Origin: Williamsia sp. | GTDB lineage: Bacteria; Actinomycetota; Actinomycetes; Mycobacteriales; Mycobacteriaceae | Assembly (NCBI RefSeq): GCF_016462415.1 | Contig: NZ_JAEMTF010000044.1 | Location: 1-35,695, forward strand | Reading direction: 5' to 3' | Length of the DNA: 35,695 nt | Part shown: positions 8,012-15,771 of the stretch, one piece after another | Numbering within the stretch: position 1 is the first letter of the stretch | Layout of the letters: each line of letters starts with the position of its first letter | The notes under the pieces: generated by a model | The model's database searches: none | What the model was told of the DNA's origin: nothing | The model's input: only the letters and a program-made list of their open reading frames with translations | Position numbers and translations under genes: made by a program

Positions 8012-9382
8012 TCACCGGTCGAACTCGGACAGCGGCGCACGGGCGATGGCGCGCCCGCCGACCACCTTGGCCGAGATCGCGACGAGACGCGCCATGCCCT
8101 GATAGGTCGACGGGTTCAAGAGCGTGGGCCAGGTGGTGCGCAGGCGGTTCTCGCGCACCGGGCGACCGTCGAAGCGATCCTGCAACCATCGCAACGCCAT
8201 CGGCGCCGACATCGGGTGCAGCAGCATGTGTTCGCTGAAGCGGTCGCGGTGATAGGTCACGCTGGCGCCGCCCTCGGAGTACCGACGCGCGAGCTCGTCG
8301 ATGTCGTCGACCGACATGATGCGGTCGTTGACGGCCTGCACGATCAACACCGGCATCGCGGGTGTCGACCGGCCGAGCCGGATGGAGTCGAAGACCTCTC
8401 GCACCTCGGGCAGCGCGAGGATCTCCGCGAGGGGACGGTCGAGCATCGAGGCCATGTCGGTGAACATGAACCGTACGACGGCCTCGACCGTTGTCATCTT
8501 CTGCAGGCGGGCCAGCGACTTCTTGCCCTCGGCGGTGGCGTGGGTCTCGATGACCCGTTGCAACTCGGGATAGACGTGGGTCAGCGCGCCGACGACCAGG
8601 GCGGGCAACCCGGAGAAGAAGCTGCCGTTGAGCCGCTCGTAGGTCTTGCCGAGATCGCCGACCGGAGAACCCAACACGGCTCCGACGACGTCGAGCTCGG
8701 GTGCGTACTCGGCGAACATCTCCGCAGCCCACGCCGAGGCCAGCCCACCACCGGAGTACCCCCACAGCCCGACCGGCGCGGAGTTGTCCACATTGAGGGG
8801 CGCGTGATTCATCGCCGCACGGATCCCGTCGAGCACGCAGTAACCGGGCTCGCGGGGCAGACCCCACAGACCACGCGGGCCCTCGTGATCGGGCACCGAG
8901 ACCGCCCATCCCTCGGCGAGAAGGGCTGCGATCAGCAGGAACTCGAACTGCGGTAGAGCGCCGAGAGCCTTGGACCCGCGACGCAGGGCGTAGGACGGGA
9001 AGCACCGGCCGGCGATGGCGTCGATGGCGCATTGATAGGACACGATCGGGTACACCTCGCCGGGCGCCCGGCTCGACGGCGACAACACCGTCGTCACCGC
9101 GGCCATCGGCTCGCCGTTCATGTCGGTGGTCCGATACGACAGCTGCACCGCCGCGATCCGCTGCGGGATCACCCCGAGGAAAGCCAAGCCGACGTCGCGG
9201 GACCGTAGGACCGTCCCCGGTGCCAGGTCGGCCATGCCGTCGACCGGCTCGTAGAACGGGTCGACGCGGGGGAGCAGGGGGCGCCGGCCGATGAGATCGT
9301 GATGTGGGGCGTCGATGGGCCCTTCGGCGGGCAGGCTGCGCTCTTCGTCGTGAATCGAGATGTCTGATTCCTCGTGTGCCAT
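8012..9382 (-). CDS. Secretory-lipase-family alpha/beta hydrolase
   Basis: A 456-residue hydrolase of the LIP (secretory lipase) family, which cleaves triacylglycerols and other lipid esters. The nucleophile elbow is GYSGGG near residue 209, the likely acid is the Asp in [13 protein letters not shown] near 350, and the likely His is in [10 protein letters not shown] near 380. An [13 protein letters not shown] stretch after the elbow fits the lid insertion of this family. Despite the family name I see no N-terminal signal peptide, so it may be intracellular or lipid-droplet associated. I chose ATG 9382 over GTG 9391 because the latter lies inside an inverted repeat (9384-9401). It is divergent from the TetR gene at 9501. 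Confidence 0.87.
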   Translation of the reverse strand: MAHEESDISIHDEERSLPAEGPIDAPHHDLIGRRPLLPRVDPFYEPVDGMADLAPGTVLRSRDVGLAFLGVIPQRIAAVQLSYRTTDMNGEPMAAVTTVLSPSSRAPGEVYPIVSYQCAIDAIAGRCFPSYALRRGSKALGALPQFEFLLIAALLAEGWAVSVPDHEGPRGLWGLPREPGYCVLDGIRAAMNHAPLNVDNSAPVGLWGYSGGGLASAWAAEMFAEYAPELDVVGAVLGSPVGDLGKTYERLNGSFFSGLPALVVGALTHVYPELQRVIETHATAEGKKSLARLQKMTTVEAVVRFMFTDMASMLDRPLAEILALPEVREVFDSIRLGRSTPAMPVLIVQAVNDRIMSVDDIDELARRYSEGGASVTYHRDRFSEHMLLHPMSAPMALRWLQDRFDGRPVRENRLRTTWPTLLNPSTYQGMARLVAISAKVVGGRAIARAPLSEFDR

Positions 9383-9383
9383 T

Positions 9384-9401
9384 GGACACACTGTCGTGTC
9401 C
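9384..9401. promoter_or_regulatory. Inverted repeat at the lipase start
   Basis: GGACAC-ACTGTC-GTGTCC is a perfect 6-bp inverted repeat with a 6-bp spacer directly upstream of the lipase ATG. It could be a regulator site, although its sequence differs from the TetR palindrome at 9472-9491. It could instead form an mRNA hairpin. Confidence 0.4.
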
Positions 9402-9471
9402 GATCATCTGACCGTAGCGTAGGTCACACATCGCCCCCTCCGCCCGGTTGGTCGTCCGACACCCTTGCATG

Positions 9472-9491
9472 TGTACCGATCGTTCGGTACA
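9472..9491. promoter_or_regulatory. TetR operator upstream of the 9501 regulator
   Basis: TGTACCGA-TCGT-TCGGTACA is a perfect 8-bp inverted repeat with a 4-bp spacer, typical of TetR-family operators. It ends 9 bp before the ATG at 9501, indicating autoregulation. It would also control the PNPOx gene downstream, and possibly the divergent lipase. Confidence 0.82.
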
Positions 9492-9500
9492 AATGAAGAC

Positions 9501-10070
9501 ATGGCACCCCGCACCATCTCCGATACCGACCTCGTCGCCCGCCTGGAAACCGTCTTCCGTGACATCGGTTACGACGGCGCAAGTCTCGCAACCATCGCGG
9601 ACGCGACCGGGTTGCAGAAGTCGAGCCTGTACAACCGATTCCCGGGCGGAAAGCAACAGATGGCGGCTGAGGTGGCCGGGTCGGTGGGTGCACAGTTCGC
9701 GACCGACATTTTGTCGCCGTTGACCACCGACGCGCCCGCGGCCGACCGGATCGAGAGAGTCGCCGCCAATCTCGAGACCTTCTACCGGGGTGGGGAGCAC
9801 CCGTGCCTGCTGAACATGTTGTCGGTCGGCGACCCCGGGACGGCGGCTCGCACACATCTCCGCGACGGTGCGGACCACTGGATCAGCGTTTTCGCCGACG
9901 TCGCGCGCGGCGCCGGAGCCACTCGCGATGACGCGACGGCTCGAGCTCAGGACGCCATCTGTGCTGTCGAGGGTGCCCTCGTGCTCGCCCGCGTCACCGG
10001 TCGGACCGACGCTTTCCATCGTGCGCTGACGCGACTTCCCGCACTGCTCCTGGGGAACTCGCCCAGCTGA
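9501..10070 (+). CDS. TetR family transcriptional regulator
   Basis: A 189-residue TetR regulator. The HTH region at about residues 22-48 reads SLATIADATGLQKSSLYNRF, followed by PGGKQQM. The C-terminal region contains a Cys in HPCLLNMLSVGD, as in the TetR subgroup paired with small flavoproteins or reductases. The frame is open upstream to an ATG at 9465, but that would make the perfect operator at 9472-9491 part of the coding region, so ATG 9501 is preferred. The gene lies 60 bp upstream of the PNPOx-fold gene on the same strand and is likely co-transcribed with it; a small CGCACC/GGTGCG hairpin (10084-10100) lies between them. Confidence 0.9.
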   Translation: MAPRTISDTDLVARLETVFRDIGYDGASLATIADATGLQKSSLYNRFPGGKQQMAAEVAGSVGAQFATDILSPLTTDAPAADRIERVAANLETFYRGGEHPCLLNMLSVGDPGTAARTHLRDGADHWISVFADVARGAGATRDDATARAQDAICAVEGALVLARVTGRTDAFHRALTRLPALLLGNSPS

Positions 10071-10130
10071 GAGCGACCATCCGCGCACCGTCGTGGTGCG
10101 ACCACCCCCACTGCTACCGAGGACGATCCC

Positions 10131-10733
10131 ATGCCCAACTACTACGACATCGCATTCGGACCACATGAGGTCGCCCACCAGGAGCGACACAATTCGGCAC
10201 AGCGGTACGAGATGATGGCCGGGCAGCCCGGACCCGACGGCCTCGGGCTCGGGGAGATCGAATTCCTCGCCGACCGCGACAGTTTCTACATCGCGTCGGT
10301 GGGTGCAGACGGATGGCCGTATGTGCAACATCGGGGTGGACCACGTGGCTTCGTCACCGTCAGTCCGGACGCGCAACAGATCGCGTGGGCCGAGCGCGCC
10401 GGGAACCGGCAGTACATCACCGCGGGACACCTCGACGCCGATGATCGGGTGTCGCTCATCGCGGTCGACTACCCGGCTCGCCGCCGGCTGAAGATCTACG
10501 GCCGTGCGCGGTACGACACCGCGCCGTCGCCTGATGTGCTCGCCGGACTCGGCATCGACGGGCCGATGGACGCGCTGCTGACGGTGACGGTCGAGGCGTT
10601 CGACTGGAACTGCCCGAAATTCATCACCCCGCGGTTCACCGCGGACGAGGTCCGCGCCGCCGCCGAACCCCTGCAGAACCGAATCGCCGAGCTCGAGAAG
10701 CAGGTCGAGGTGCTGAGGCAGCATCAGGCGTGA
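10131..10733 (+). CDS. Pyridoxamine 5'-phosphate oxidase-fold flavoprotein
   Basis: A 200-residue protein of the PNPOx-like split-barrel family, whose members bind FMN, F420 or haem and reduce or oxidise small molecules. The core EIEFLADRDSFYIASVGADGWPYVQHRGG is the usual first-strand and phosphate-binding region, and GNRQYITAGHLDADDRVSLIAVDY matches the second. The C-terminal 30 residues (EPLQNRIAELEKQVEVLRQH in part) look like a short coiled coil, perhaps for oligomerisation. A GAGGA ribosome site lies 7 bp before ATG 10131. It follows a TetR gene and is probably its regulated target; a hairpin terminator follows at 10743-10769. It is not a true vitamin-B6 enzyme as far as the sequence shows. 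Confidence 0.85.
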   Translation: MPNYYDIAFGPHEVAHQERHNSAQRYEMMAGQPGPDGLGLGEIEFLADRDSFYIASVGADGWPYVQHRGGPRGFVTVSPDAQQIAWAERAGNRQYITAGHLDADDRVSLIAVDYPARRRLKIYGRARYDTAPSPDVLAGLGIDGPMDALLTVTVEAFDWNCPKFITPRFTADEVRAAAEPLQNRIAELEKQVEVLRQHQA

Positions 10734-10742
10734 GAGCGCCGA

Positions 10743-10769
10743 GGGAGAAAGCGGTCTCCCCGCTCTCCC
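10743..10769 (+). terminator. Bulged hairpin after the PNPOx-fold gene
   Basis: GGGAG-(AA)-AGCGG pairs with CCGCTCTCCC across a 5-base loop, giving a 10-bp stem with a 2-base bulge, 9 bp after the stop. There is no T-run. It probably ends the TetR/PNPOx transcript before the monooxygenase gene. Confidence 0.5.
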
Positions 10770-10848
10770 CGGCGGATAACCTTGGCCTCGGTGTCGCACA
10801 ATCGGTACCCGTGCGGGTGCCGACTCGCGGAGCAGACGAAGGCAGGCC

Positions 10849-12330
10849 ATGACCCACGGCTCGACAATCAACCGTCCCACGATCGCGATCGTCGGGGCCG
10901 GGTTCGCCGGTCTCGGTATGGCGATCAGCCTCAAGCGCGCCGGACTGACGGACTTCACCGTCTTCGAACGCGGGGACGACGTGGGCGGATGCTGGCGGAT
11001 GAACACCTATCCGGGTGCGGCCTGCGACGTGCCGTCGCACCTGTACTCGTTCTCGTTCGCACCGAACCCGCGATGGTCCCGGCGGTTCGCGCCCCAGCCG
11101 GAGATCCTCGACTACCTGCAGCACTGCGCCCGCGAATACGACCTGCACCCACACATCCGGCTGGGGACCGCGGTGGAGTCCGCGGTCTACGACGAGGCCG
11201 AGAACACCTGGGCCGTCACCCTGGCCGACGGCACCGTGTCGGTCTTCGACCTCGTCGTCTTTGCCTGCGGGCAGCTGAGCCGCCCGGCCACACCGCACGT
11301 TCCCGGGATCGAGCAGTTCGAGGGCACCGTCTTCCACTCGGCGCAGTGGGACCATGACTATCCGCTCGCCGGGAAGCGGGTCGCTGTCGTCGGGACCGGG
11401 GCCTCGGCGATCCAGTTCGTCCCGAAGATCGCCGATGAGGTCTCGAGCCTGCACCTTTTCCAGCGGTCGGCGCCCTACGTCATCCCGAAGGCCGACTATC
11501 CGTACTCGCAGCGCGTGCGACGGGTGTTCGCCGCGCTGCCTGCGGTCCAGCGGTTGTCGAGGTGGCTCACGTACGCGACGCTCGAACCGCGGGTCATCGC
11601 GTTCAACCGGTATCCCGGTCTGATGAAGCTGTTTGCGTGGCGGTACCGGCGGCTGGTGGCGAAGTCGATACCCGATCCCCGACTGCGAGAGGCACTCAAG
11701 CCCGATTATCCGATCGGCTGCAAACGGATCCTCATCTCAAACGATTACCTGGCGTCGCTGGCCGGTCCCCACGTCGACGTCGTCACCGAACCCATCGCCG
11801 AGGTCGGACCGTCGTCGATCACCGTCGCCGACGGGACATCGGTCGAGGTCGACGCCATCATCTTCGGCACCGGATTCCACGCGACCGACTTCCTCCGCGG
11901 CATCTCGGTGACCGGACGCGACGACACCGACCTGCACACCGTGTGGGCCGTCGGTGCCTACGCGCACCTCGGTCTGACCGTCAACGGGTTCCCCAACATG
12001 TTCCTGCTCTATGGACCCAACACCAACCTCGGCCACACCTCGATCATCCTGATGCTCGAGGCCCAGATGCGATACATCATCGAGGCCACCCGGCTGCTGC
12101 GCGTGCGCCGCGGCTCAGCCATCGAGGTCCGTACCGACGCGGAGTCGATGTCGAATGACGCTGTGCAGGCGGCATTGTCGGAAACCGTCTGGAACCAGGG
12201 ATGCAACAGCTGGTACAAGACCGCGAGCGGGAAGAACACCAACAACTGGCCGGCGTCGACGGCGAAGTACATCCGGATGACGCGCTCGGTCGACGAGGAC
12301 GACTACACCTGGGGTCGGTCGTCGGCCTGA
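10849..12330 (+). CDS. Flavin-containing monooxygenase, Baeyer-Villiger type
   Basis: A 493-residue FAD/NADPH monooxygenase that would insert oxygen into ketones or hydroxylate lipophilic substrates. The FAD-binding loop GAGFAG is at residues 16-21 and is followed by VFERGDDVGGCWRMNTYPGAACD, typical of the group. The Baeyer-Villiger/FMO fingerprint FEGTVFHSAQWD (FxGxxxHxxxWD) lies near residues 157-168, and the second dinucleotide loop GTGASA near 181. The ATGF-like GTGFHATDF follows near residue 343. Length is normal for the class. It starts at ATG 10849 with only a weak AGG-type ribosome site. Its stop codon directly abuts that of the convergent acyl-CoA dehydrogenase. The substrate cannot be deduced. 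Confidence 0.92.
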   Translation: MTHGSTINRPTIAIVGAGFAGLGMAISLKRAGLTDFTVFERGDDVGGCWRMNTYPGAACDVPSHLYSFSFAPNPRWSRRFAPQPEILDYLQHCAREYDLHPHIRLGTAVESAVYDEAENTWAVTLADGTVSVFDLVVFACGQLSRPATPHVPGIEQFEGTVFHSAQWDHDYPLAGKRVAVVGTGASAIQFVPKIADEVSSLHLFQRSAPYVIPKADYPYSQRVRRVFAALPAVQRLSRWLTYATLEPRVIAFNRYPGLMKLFAWRYRRLVAKSIPDPRLREALKPDYPIGCKRILISNDYLASLAGPHVDVVTEPIAEVGPSSITVADGTSVEVDAIIFGTGFHATDFLRGISVTGRDDTDLHTVWAVGAYAHLGLTVNGFPNMFLLYGPNTNLGHTSIILMLEAQMRYIIEATRLLRVRRGSAIEVRTDAESMSNDAVQAALSETVWNQGCNSWYKTASGKNTNNWPASTAKYIRMTRSVDEDDYTWGRSSA

Positions 12331-13500
12331 TCAGCGCAGCAGGGCCCGCGACATCACGACGCGCTGGATCTGATTGGTGCCCTCGTAGATCTGGGTGATC
12401 TTGGCGTCGCGCATCATCCGCTCCACCGGGAAATCCCGTGTGTAACCGGCGCCGCCGAACAACTGCACGGCGTTGGTGGTGACCTCCATCGCGATGTCGG
12501 AGGCAAAGCATTTCGACGCCGAGGCGATGAAACCGAGTTTCTCCTCACCACGCTCGGCGCGTGCGGCCGCCGAGTAGACCATCAACCGGGCGGCCTCGAT
12601 CTTCATCGCCATGTCGGCGATCATGAACTCCACGCCCTGGAACTCGGCGATCGACTTGCCGAACTGCTTGCGCTCCTTGACGTATGCGATGGTGTGGTCG
12701 AGGGCGCCCTGCGCGATTCCGACCGCCTGTGCGCCGATGGTCGGGCGGGTGTGGTCGAGGGTGGTCAGCGCGGTCTTGAAGCCGGTTCCCGGTTCGCCGA
12801 TGATGCGGTCACCGGGGATACGGCAGTTCTCGAAGTACAACTCGGCGGTCGGTGACCCGTGCAGACCCATCTTCCGTTCGGTGGGCCCGACCGTGAAACC
12901 CTCGTCGTCCTTGTGGACCACGAACGACGAGATGCCGTTCGCGCCCTTGTCGGGGTCGGTCACCGCCATCACGGTGTACCAGGTCGCCCTGCCGCCGTTG
13001 GTGATCCAACACTTCGACCCGTCGAGCACCCACGCGTCGCCGTCGGCGCGAGCGCGCGTCCGCATGGCGGCGGCGTCGCTGCCCGCCTCGCGTTCGGACA
13101 ACGCGTAGGCGGCCATGGCCTCGCCCGAGGCCAGTGACGGGAAGACCTGCTGTTTGATCTCGTCCGATCCGCGCAGGACGATGCCCATCGTGCCGAGCTT
13201 GTTGGCGATCGGGATCATCGACGACGACGCGCACACCCGCGCCACCTCCTCGATGACGATGCAGCCCGCGACCGCATCGGCGCCCTGGCCGCCGTACTCG
13301 TCGGGGATGTGCACCGCGGAGAATCCGGCGGCGTTGAGCGCGGTCAGCGCCTCGTCGGGATAGCGGGAGTCCTCGTCGACCTCGGCCGCATACGGGGCGA
13401 TCTGCTTCTCGCACAGGTCGCGGAGCACCGCTCGGAGCTCGGTGTGCTCGTCCGGGAGGGCGAACACATCGAACGAAGAATTGCCTTGCCAGTGCGCCAC
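12331..13500 (-). CDS. Acyl-CoA dehydrogenase (SCAD/MCAD-type)
   Basis: A 389-residue FAD enzyme catalysing alpha,beta-dehydrogenation of acyl-CoA. The N-terminal helical, central beta and C-terminal helical domains are complete. The FAD/substrate signatures AYALSEREAGSD and WITNGG are visible, and the catalytic base is the Glu in QIYEGTNQIQR near residue 370, placing it with short/medium or short-branched enzymes. The start is GTG 13500 with GAGGA 7 bp upstream. The gene is monocistronic and convergent with the monooxygenase, with no spacer between the two stop codons. Likely role: beta-oxidation or branched amino-acid catabolism. Confidence 0.93.
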   Translation of the reverse strand: MAHWQGNSSFDVFALPDEHTELRAVLRDLCEKQIAPYAAEVDEDSRYPDEALTALNAAGFSAVHIPDEYGGQGADAVAGCIVIEEVARVCASSSMIPIANKLGTMGIVLRGSDEIKQQVFPSLASGEAMAAYALSEREAGSDAAAMRTRARADGDAWVLDGSKCWITNGGRATWYTVMAVTDPDKGANGISSFVVHKDDEGFTVGPTERKMGLHGSPTAELYFENCRIPGDRIIGEPGTGFKTALTTLDHTRPTIGAQAVGIAQGALDHTIAYVKERKQFGKSIAEFQGVEFMIADMAMKIEAARLMVYSAAARAERGEEKLGFIASASKCFASDIAMEVTTNAVQLFGGAGYTRDFPVERMMRDAKITQIYEGTNQIQRVVMSRALLR

Positions 13501-13630
13501 AGATCGTCCTCGTGCTCGTCGGGCCCCCTGTCAGAACTCTAACCCCCAGGTCGGGGGTGGTTTGCCGTCGGGGTGATCTGTATTACAGTGCGGTGATCGA
13601 GTGATGGACGACACATGATGGGTTGTGAGC

Positions 13631-13837
13631 ATGGCATCTCCGGATACTCCGCAGAACATGGCCGCGATGTCGTGTTGCCCCGGTGGGGCGGTCGCGATGC
13701 TGGGCGTGGGACTCGGTCACATGCTGGCCGGGTCGATCCACCGACTGGCGGCCCGACGGGCCCGACGCCGCGAACTCCACATGCTCAAGCAGATGTGGGC
13801 CGCCGAGTGCGCCTCCCCGGCCCGACGCCGCGTCTGA
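13631..13837 (+). CDS. Possible small protein, unknown function
   Basis: A 68-residue ORF (GTG 13625 is an alternative start two codons up). It has a Cys pair in MSCCPGG, a short hydrophobic stretch AVAMLGVGLGHMLAG (about residues 19-34) and a strongly basic Arg-rich helix RLAARRARRRELHML. Codon third positions are G/C-rich, which favours coding. There is no convincing ribosome site, and a competing frame covers the same bases, so the call is tentative. If it is not a gene, the 411 bp between 13501 and 13911 hold only the MDR/MarR operator near 13873. Confidence 0.42.
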   Translation: MASPDTPQNMAAMSCCPGGAVAMLGVGLGHMLAGSIHRLAARRARRRELHMLKQMWAAECASPARRRV

Positions 13838-13872
13838 GGTAGCCCCGGCGCGAACTATCGGGCGGCCGCCGA

Positions 13873-13894
13873 GTTATATTCCATGGAATACAAC
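13873..13894. promoter_or_regulatory. MarR-type operator overlapping the MDR promoter
   Basis: A 22-bp near-perfect palindrome is centred on CCATGG; its core TATTCCATGGAATA is fully symmetrical and only one outer pair mismatches. It contains TATATT (13875-13880), which could be the -10 box. It ends 17 bp before ATG 13912. The likely ligand is the MarR protein encoded by the second gene of the same operon. Confidence 0.75.
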
Positions 13895-13911
13895 TCGTGA
13901 GGGGGCGTTCC

Positions 13912-14907
13912 ATGCGCGCAGCGTTCTACGACGGTCAGGGTCCGGCGGCCGAGGTGCTGCGAATCGCTGAGCTCGACGATCCAGTTCCGGCGGCGGGCGA
14001 GGTCCGTGTCCGGATCACCGTCTCCGGTGTCAGCCCCGGCGACACCAAGAAGCGCGCCGGCTGGCCGGGATCGCCCATGGTTTACTCGCGGGTCGTCCCC
14101 CACAGCGATGGTGCCGGGGTCATCGACGCGGTCGGTGAGGGCGTCGACGCGGCGCGGATCGGTACGCGGGTGTGGACATTCGGAGCGCAGTCCTACCGGG
14201 CGTTCGGTACTGCGGCCGAGATGACCTGTCTGCCTCAGGAGCTCGCGGTGCCGCTGCCGGACGGGGTCACCGACGAGGTGGGGGCGTGCCTGGGCATCCC
14301 CGGGATCACCGCGCATCGCGCCGTGTTCGCAGACGGCCCGGTCGCCGGATCGGTCGTGCTGGTCCAGGGTGTGCTGGGGGCGGTCGGTTCACTCGCCGCG
14401 CAGCTCGCGAGATGGGGTGGCGCAACGGTGATCGGCACCTGCACGCGGTCGACCGACATCCTCGCCGCGTCGGCGGTCGCCCACCATGTGGTCGCGCTCG
14501 ACGGTCCCGACCCAGCAGCAGCGGTTCGGGAGTTCGCGCCCGGAGGGGTCGATCGCGTGGTGGAGGTGTCGTTCTCGGACAACCTCGCACTCGACGTCGC
14601 CGTCCTGGCCGACAACGGGGTCGTCGCGTCCTACGCCACTCGACACGACCCCACGACGATCGAGTTCTGGCCGATGGCCTTTGCCAACGTCACCCTGCGC
14701 ATGCTCGGCAGTGACGACTTCCCGGTCGCCTCGAAGCGACATGCCGCCGACGACCTGACCGCGGCTGCCGCCGATGGCGCGCTGGCGATCTCGGTGGCCG
14801 AGGTGTTCCCGTTGTCCCGCATCGCCGAGGCGCACGACCGGGTCGATTCCGGTGGGCGGGGACGGGTGTTGGTCTCGGTCGCGGGTCTTGCCGACTCGGG
14901 TGAGTGA
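13912..14907 (+). CDS. Zinc-free MDR oxidoreductase (quinone oxidoreductase-like)
   Basis: A 331-residue medium-chain reductase resembling NADPH:quinone oxidoreductases. The N-terminal GroES-like fold opens MRAAFYDGQGPAAEVLRI, and the Rossmann region has the GVLGAVGSLAAQLA loop, the AxxGxxG-type cofactor site of the group. The zinc-binding Cys set of alcohol dehydrogenases is absent. ATG 13912 has GAGGGGG about 6 bp upstream, better than the in-frame GTG at 13897. Its last eight bases overlap the start of the MarR gene, so the two are coupled, and a palindrome sits in the promoter. This layout fits a reductase induced by quinones, electrophiles or similar stress, but the inducer is unknown. 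Confidence 0.9.
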   Translation: MRAAFYDGQGPAAEVLRIAELDDPVPAAGEVRVRITVSGVSPGDTKKRAGWPGSPMVYSRVVPHSDGAGVIDAVGEGVDAARIGTRVWTFGAQSYRAFGTAAEMTCLPQELAVPLPDGVTDEVGACLGIPGITAHRAVFADGPVAGSVVLVQGVLGAVGSLAAQLARWGGATVIGTCTRSTDILAASAVAHHVVALDGPDPAAAVREFAPGGVDRVVEVSFSDNLALDVAVLADNGVVASYATRHDPTTIEFWPMAFANVTLRMLGSDDFPVASKRHAADDLTAAAADGALAISVAEVFPLSRIAEAHDRVDSGGRGRVLVSVAGLADSGE

Positions 14908-15325
14908 GCTCCGGCAGGTCTTCAGCGATCTCGTGCGGGTGGAGACGGCCCTGTGGAACGCGGTCGACACCCGGCTCCGGGCGGACTGCGGGTTGCCGCT
15001 CGGTCGCTACGAGTCGATGGCCGCGATCGATCGACGGGAGTCCTGCCGTGTCAACGACATCGCCGCCGACCTGATCATCACCGTCGGTGCCGTCAGCAAG
15101 TTGGTGGACCGGATCGCAGCCGCGGGACACTGTGTGCGCCGGCGGGATCCGGCCGACGCGAGATCGTCGATCATCGAACTCACCGACGCCGGACGCACGC
15201 TGCTCACGCGCGCGCACGACGTCGTCGAGGCCGAACTCGCGGCGCGCATCGACGGGGTCGTGTCCCGCCGTGCGCTCGCCGATCTCGCGTCGACGCTGGC
15301 GAATCTCAGGCAGCGGCGAGGGTGA
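14900..15325 (+). CDS. MarR family transcriptional regulator
   Basis: A 141-residue winged-helix regulator. The recognition region is CRVNDIAADLIITVGAVSKLVDRIAAAG (in pieces, about residues 48-75), followed by the wing CVRRRDPADARSSIIELTDAGR, which is the MarR signature. An ORF reaching back to 14774 exists, but its N-terminal 42 codons are arginine-rich out-of-frame MDR sequence; GTG 14900, overlapping the MDR stop by 8 bp, gives the normal family length. Translational coupling with the MDR gene and the 22-bp palindrome upstream of both suggest autoregulation of the pair. The 3' end overlaps the convergent DoxX gene by 20 bp. Confidence 0.9.
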   Translation: MSELRQVFSDLVRVETALWNAVDTRLRADCGLPLGRYESMAAIDRRESCRVNDIAADLIITVGAVSKLVDRIAAAGHCVRRRDPADARSSIIELTDAGRTLLTRAHDVVEAELAARIDGVVSRRALADLASTLANLRQRRG

Positions 15326-15671
15326 TCACCACGACGACGGAGACGATCGCCAACGCGGCCGCGGGTAGCGACGCGCCGCGGGTCTCGGCGTTGCTGTAGT
15401 CGCCGAACCTGGCGTGGAAGACCACGGCGCCGATGAACACGATCGCCAGTCCTATGCCGGCGGCGATGCCCAACGGATGCCAGAAGATGCCGATGATGAG
15501 GCCGATCGCGCCGGCGACCTCGGCGGCGCCGATGAACCGGACCAGGCTCGGGCTCAGGTTGCGGCCGGTCAACTGCTCGGTCGCCGGGCCTTTGAGCAGG
15601 GCTTTCGGGGCTCCGGCGGCTGCGCTGACGAGCGCCAGGATGATGCTGAGGATCACGGCGGTGATGAACAT
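15306..15671 (-). CDS. DoxX family membrane protein
   Basis: A 121-residue four-helix integral membrane protein. Hydrophobic segments lie at about residues 1-20, 44-66, 67-88 and 103-119. A Gly/Ala-rich loop carries the APKALLKGP stretch and an NAETRG stretch typical of the small DoxX-like group. Two starts are possible: ATG 15677, which has AAGGA abutting it, and ATG 15671, for which AAGGA stands at the correct 6-bp distance; the latter is preferred. The gene is divergent from a MarR gene, with two inverted repeats between them, and is the likely target. DoxX proteins have been linked to thiol and oxidative stress in mycobacteria; here that is only suggestive. Confidence 0.86.
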   Translation of the reverse strand: MFITAVILSIILALVSAAAGAPKALLKGPATEQLTGRNLSPSLVRFIGAAEVAGAIGLIIGIFWHPLGIAAGIGLAIVFIGAVVFHARFGDYSNAETRGASLPAAALAIVSVVVVITLAAA

Positions 15672-15707
15672 GGACATTCCTTCGGTCACGGGCGGTTCGC
15701 CTGGGGA

Positions 15708-15723
15708 ACTTGCGTAGGCAAGT
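15708..15723. promoter_or_regulatory. MarR operator, copy 1
   Basis: ACTTGC-GTAG-GCAAGT is a perfect 6-bp inverted repeat. It shares the half-site ACTTGCGT with copy 2, centred 40 bp away, and lies 31 bp from the DoxX start, probably over its promoter. Confidence 0.72.
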
Positions 15724-15736
15724 ACTGCGGTCAGCG

Positions 15737-15765
15737 TGACACAAAGTACTTGCGTGCGCAATAAT
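15737..15765 (+). promoter_or_regulatory. Promoter of the second MarR gene, probably leaderless
   Basis: TGACAC (15737-15742) and AATAAT (15760-15765) are 17 bp apart. The expected transcription start, 6-7 bp on, coincides with ATG 15772, and no ribosome site is present, so the mRNA is probably leaderless. Confidence 0.6.
15748..15763. promoter_or_regulatory. MarR operator, copy 2
   Basis: ACTTGC-GTGC-GCAATA repeats the half-site of copy 1 and keeps TTGC/GCAA symmetry. It fills the spacer and -10 box of the regulator's own promoter, consistent with autorepression. Confidence 0.68.
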
Positions 15766-15771
15766 TGGGTC

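Noticed and set aside
9465-9500. N-terminal extension of the TetR gene to ATG 9465
   Set aside because: It would encode the perfect operator palindrome as protein and adds residues with no family similarity.
7998-11006. A 1002-codon open frame on the minus strand across the lipase, TetR, PNPOx and monooxygenase genes
   Set aside because: It is an antisense shadow of high-GC genes: composition is Arg/Pro/His-rich without any domain, and it covers four well-supported genes and an operator.
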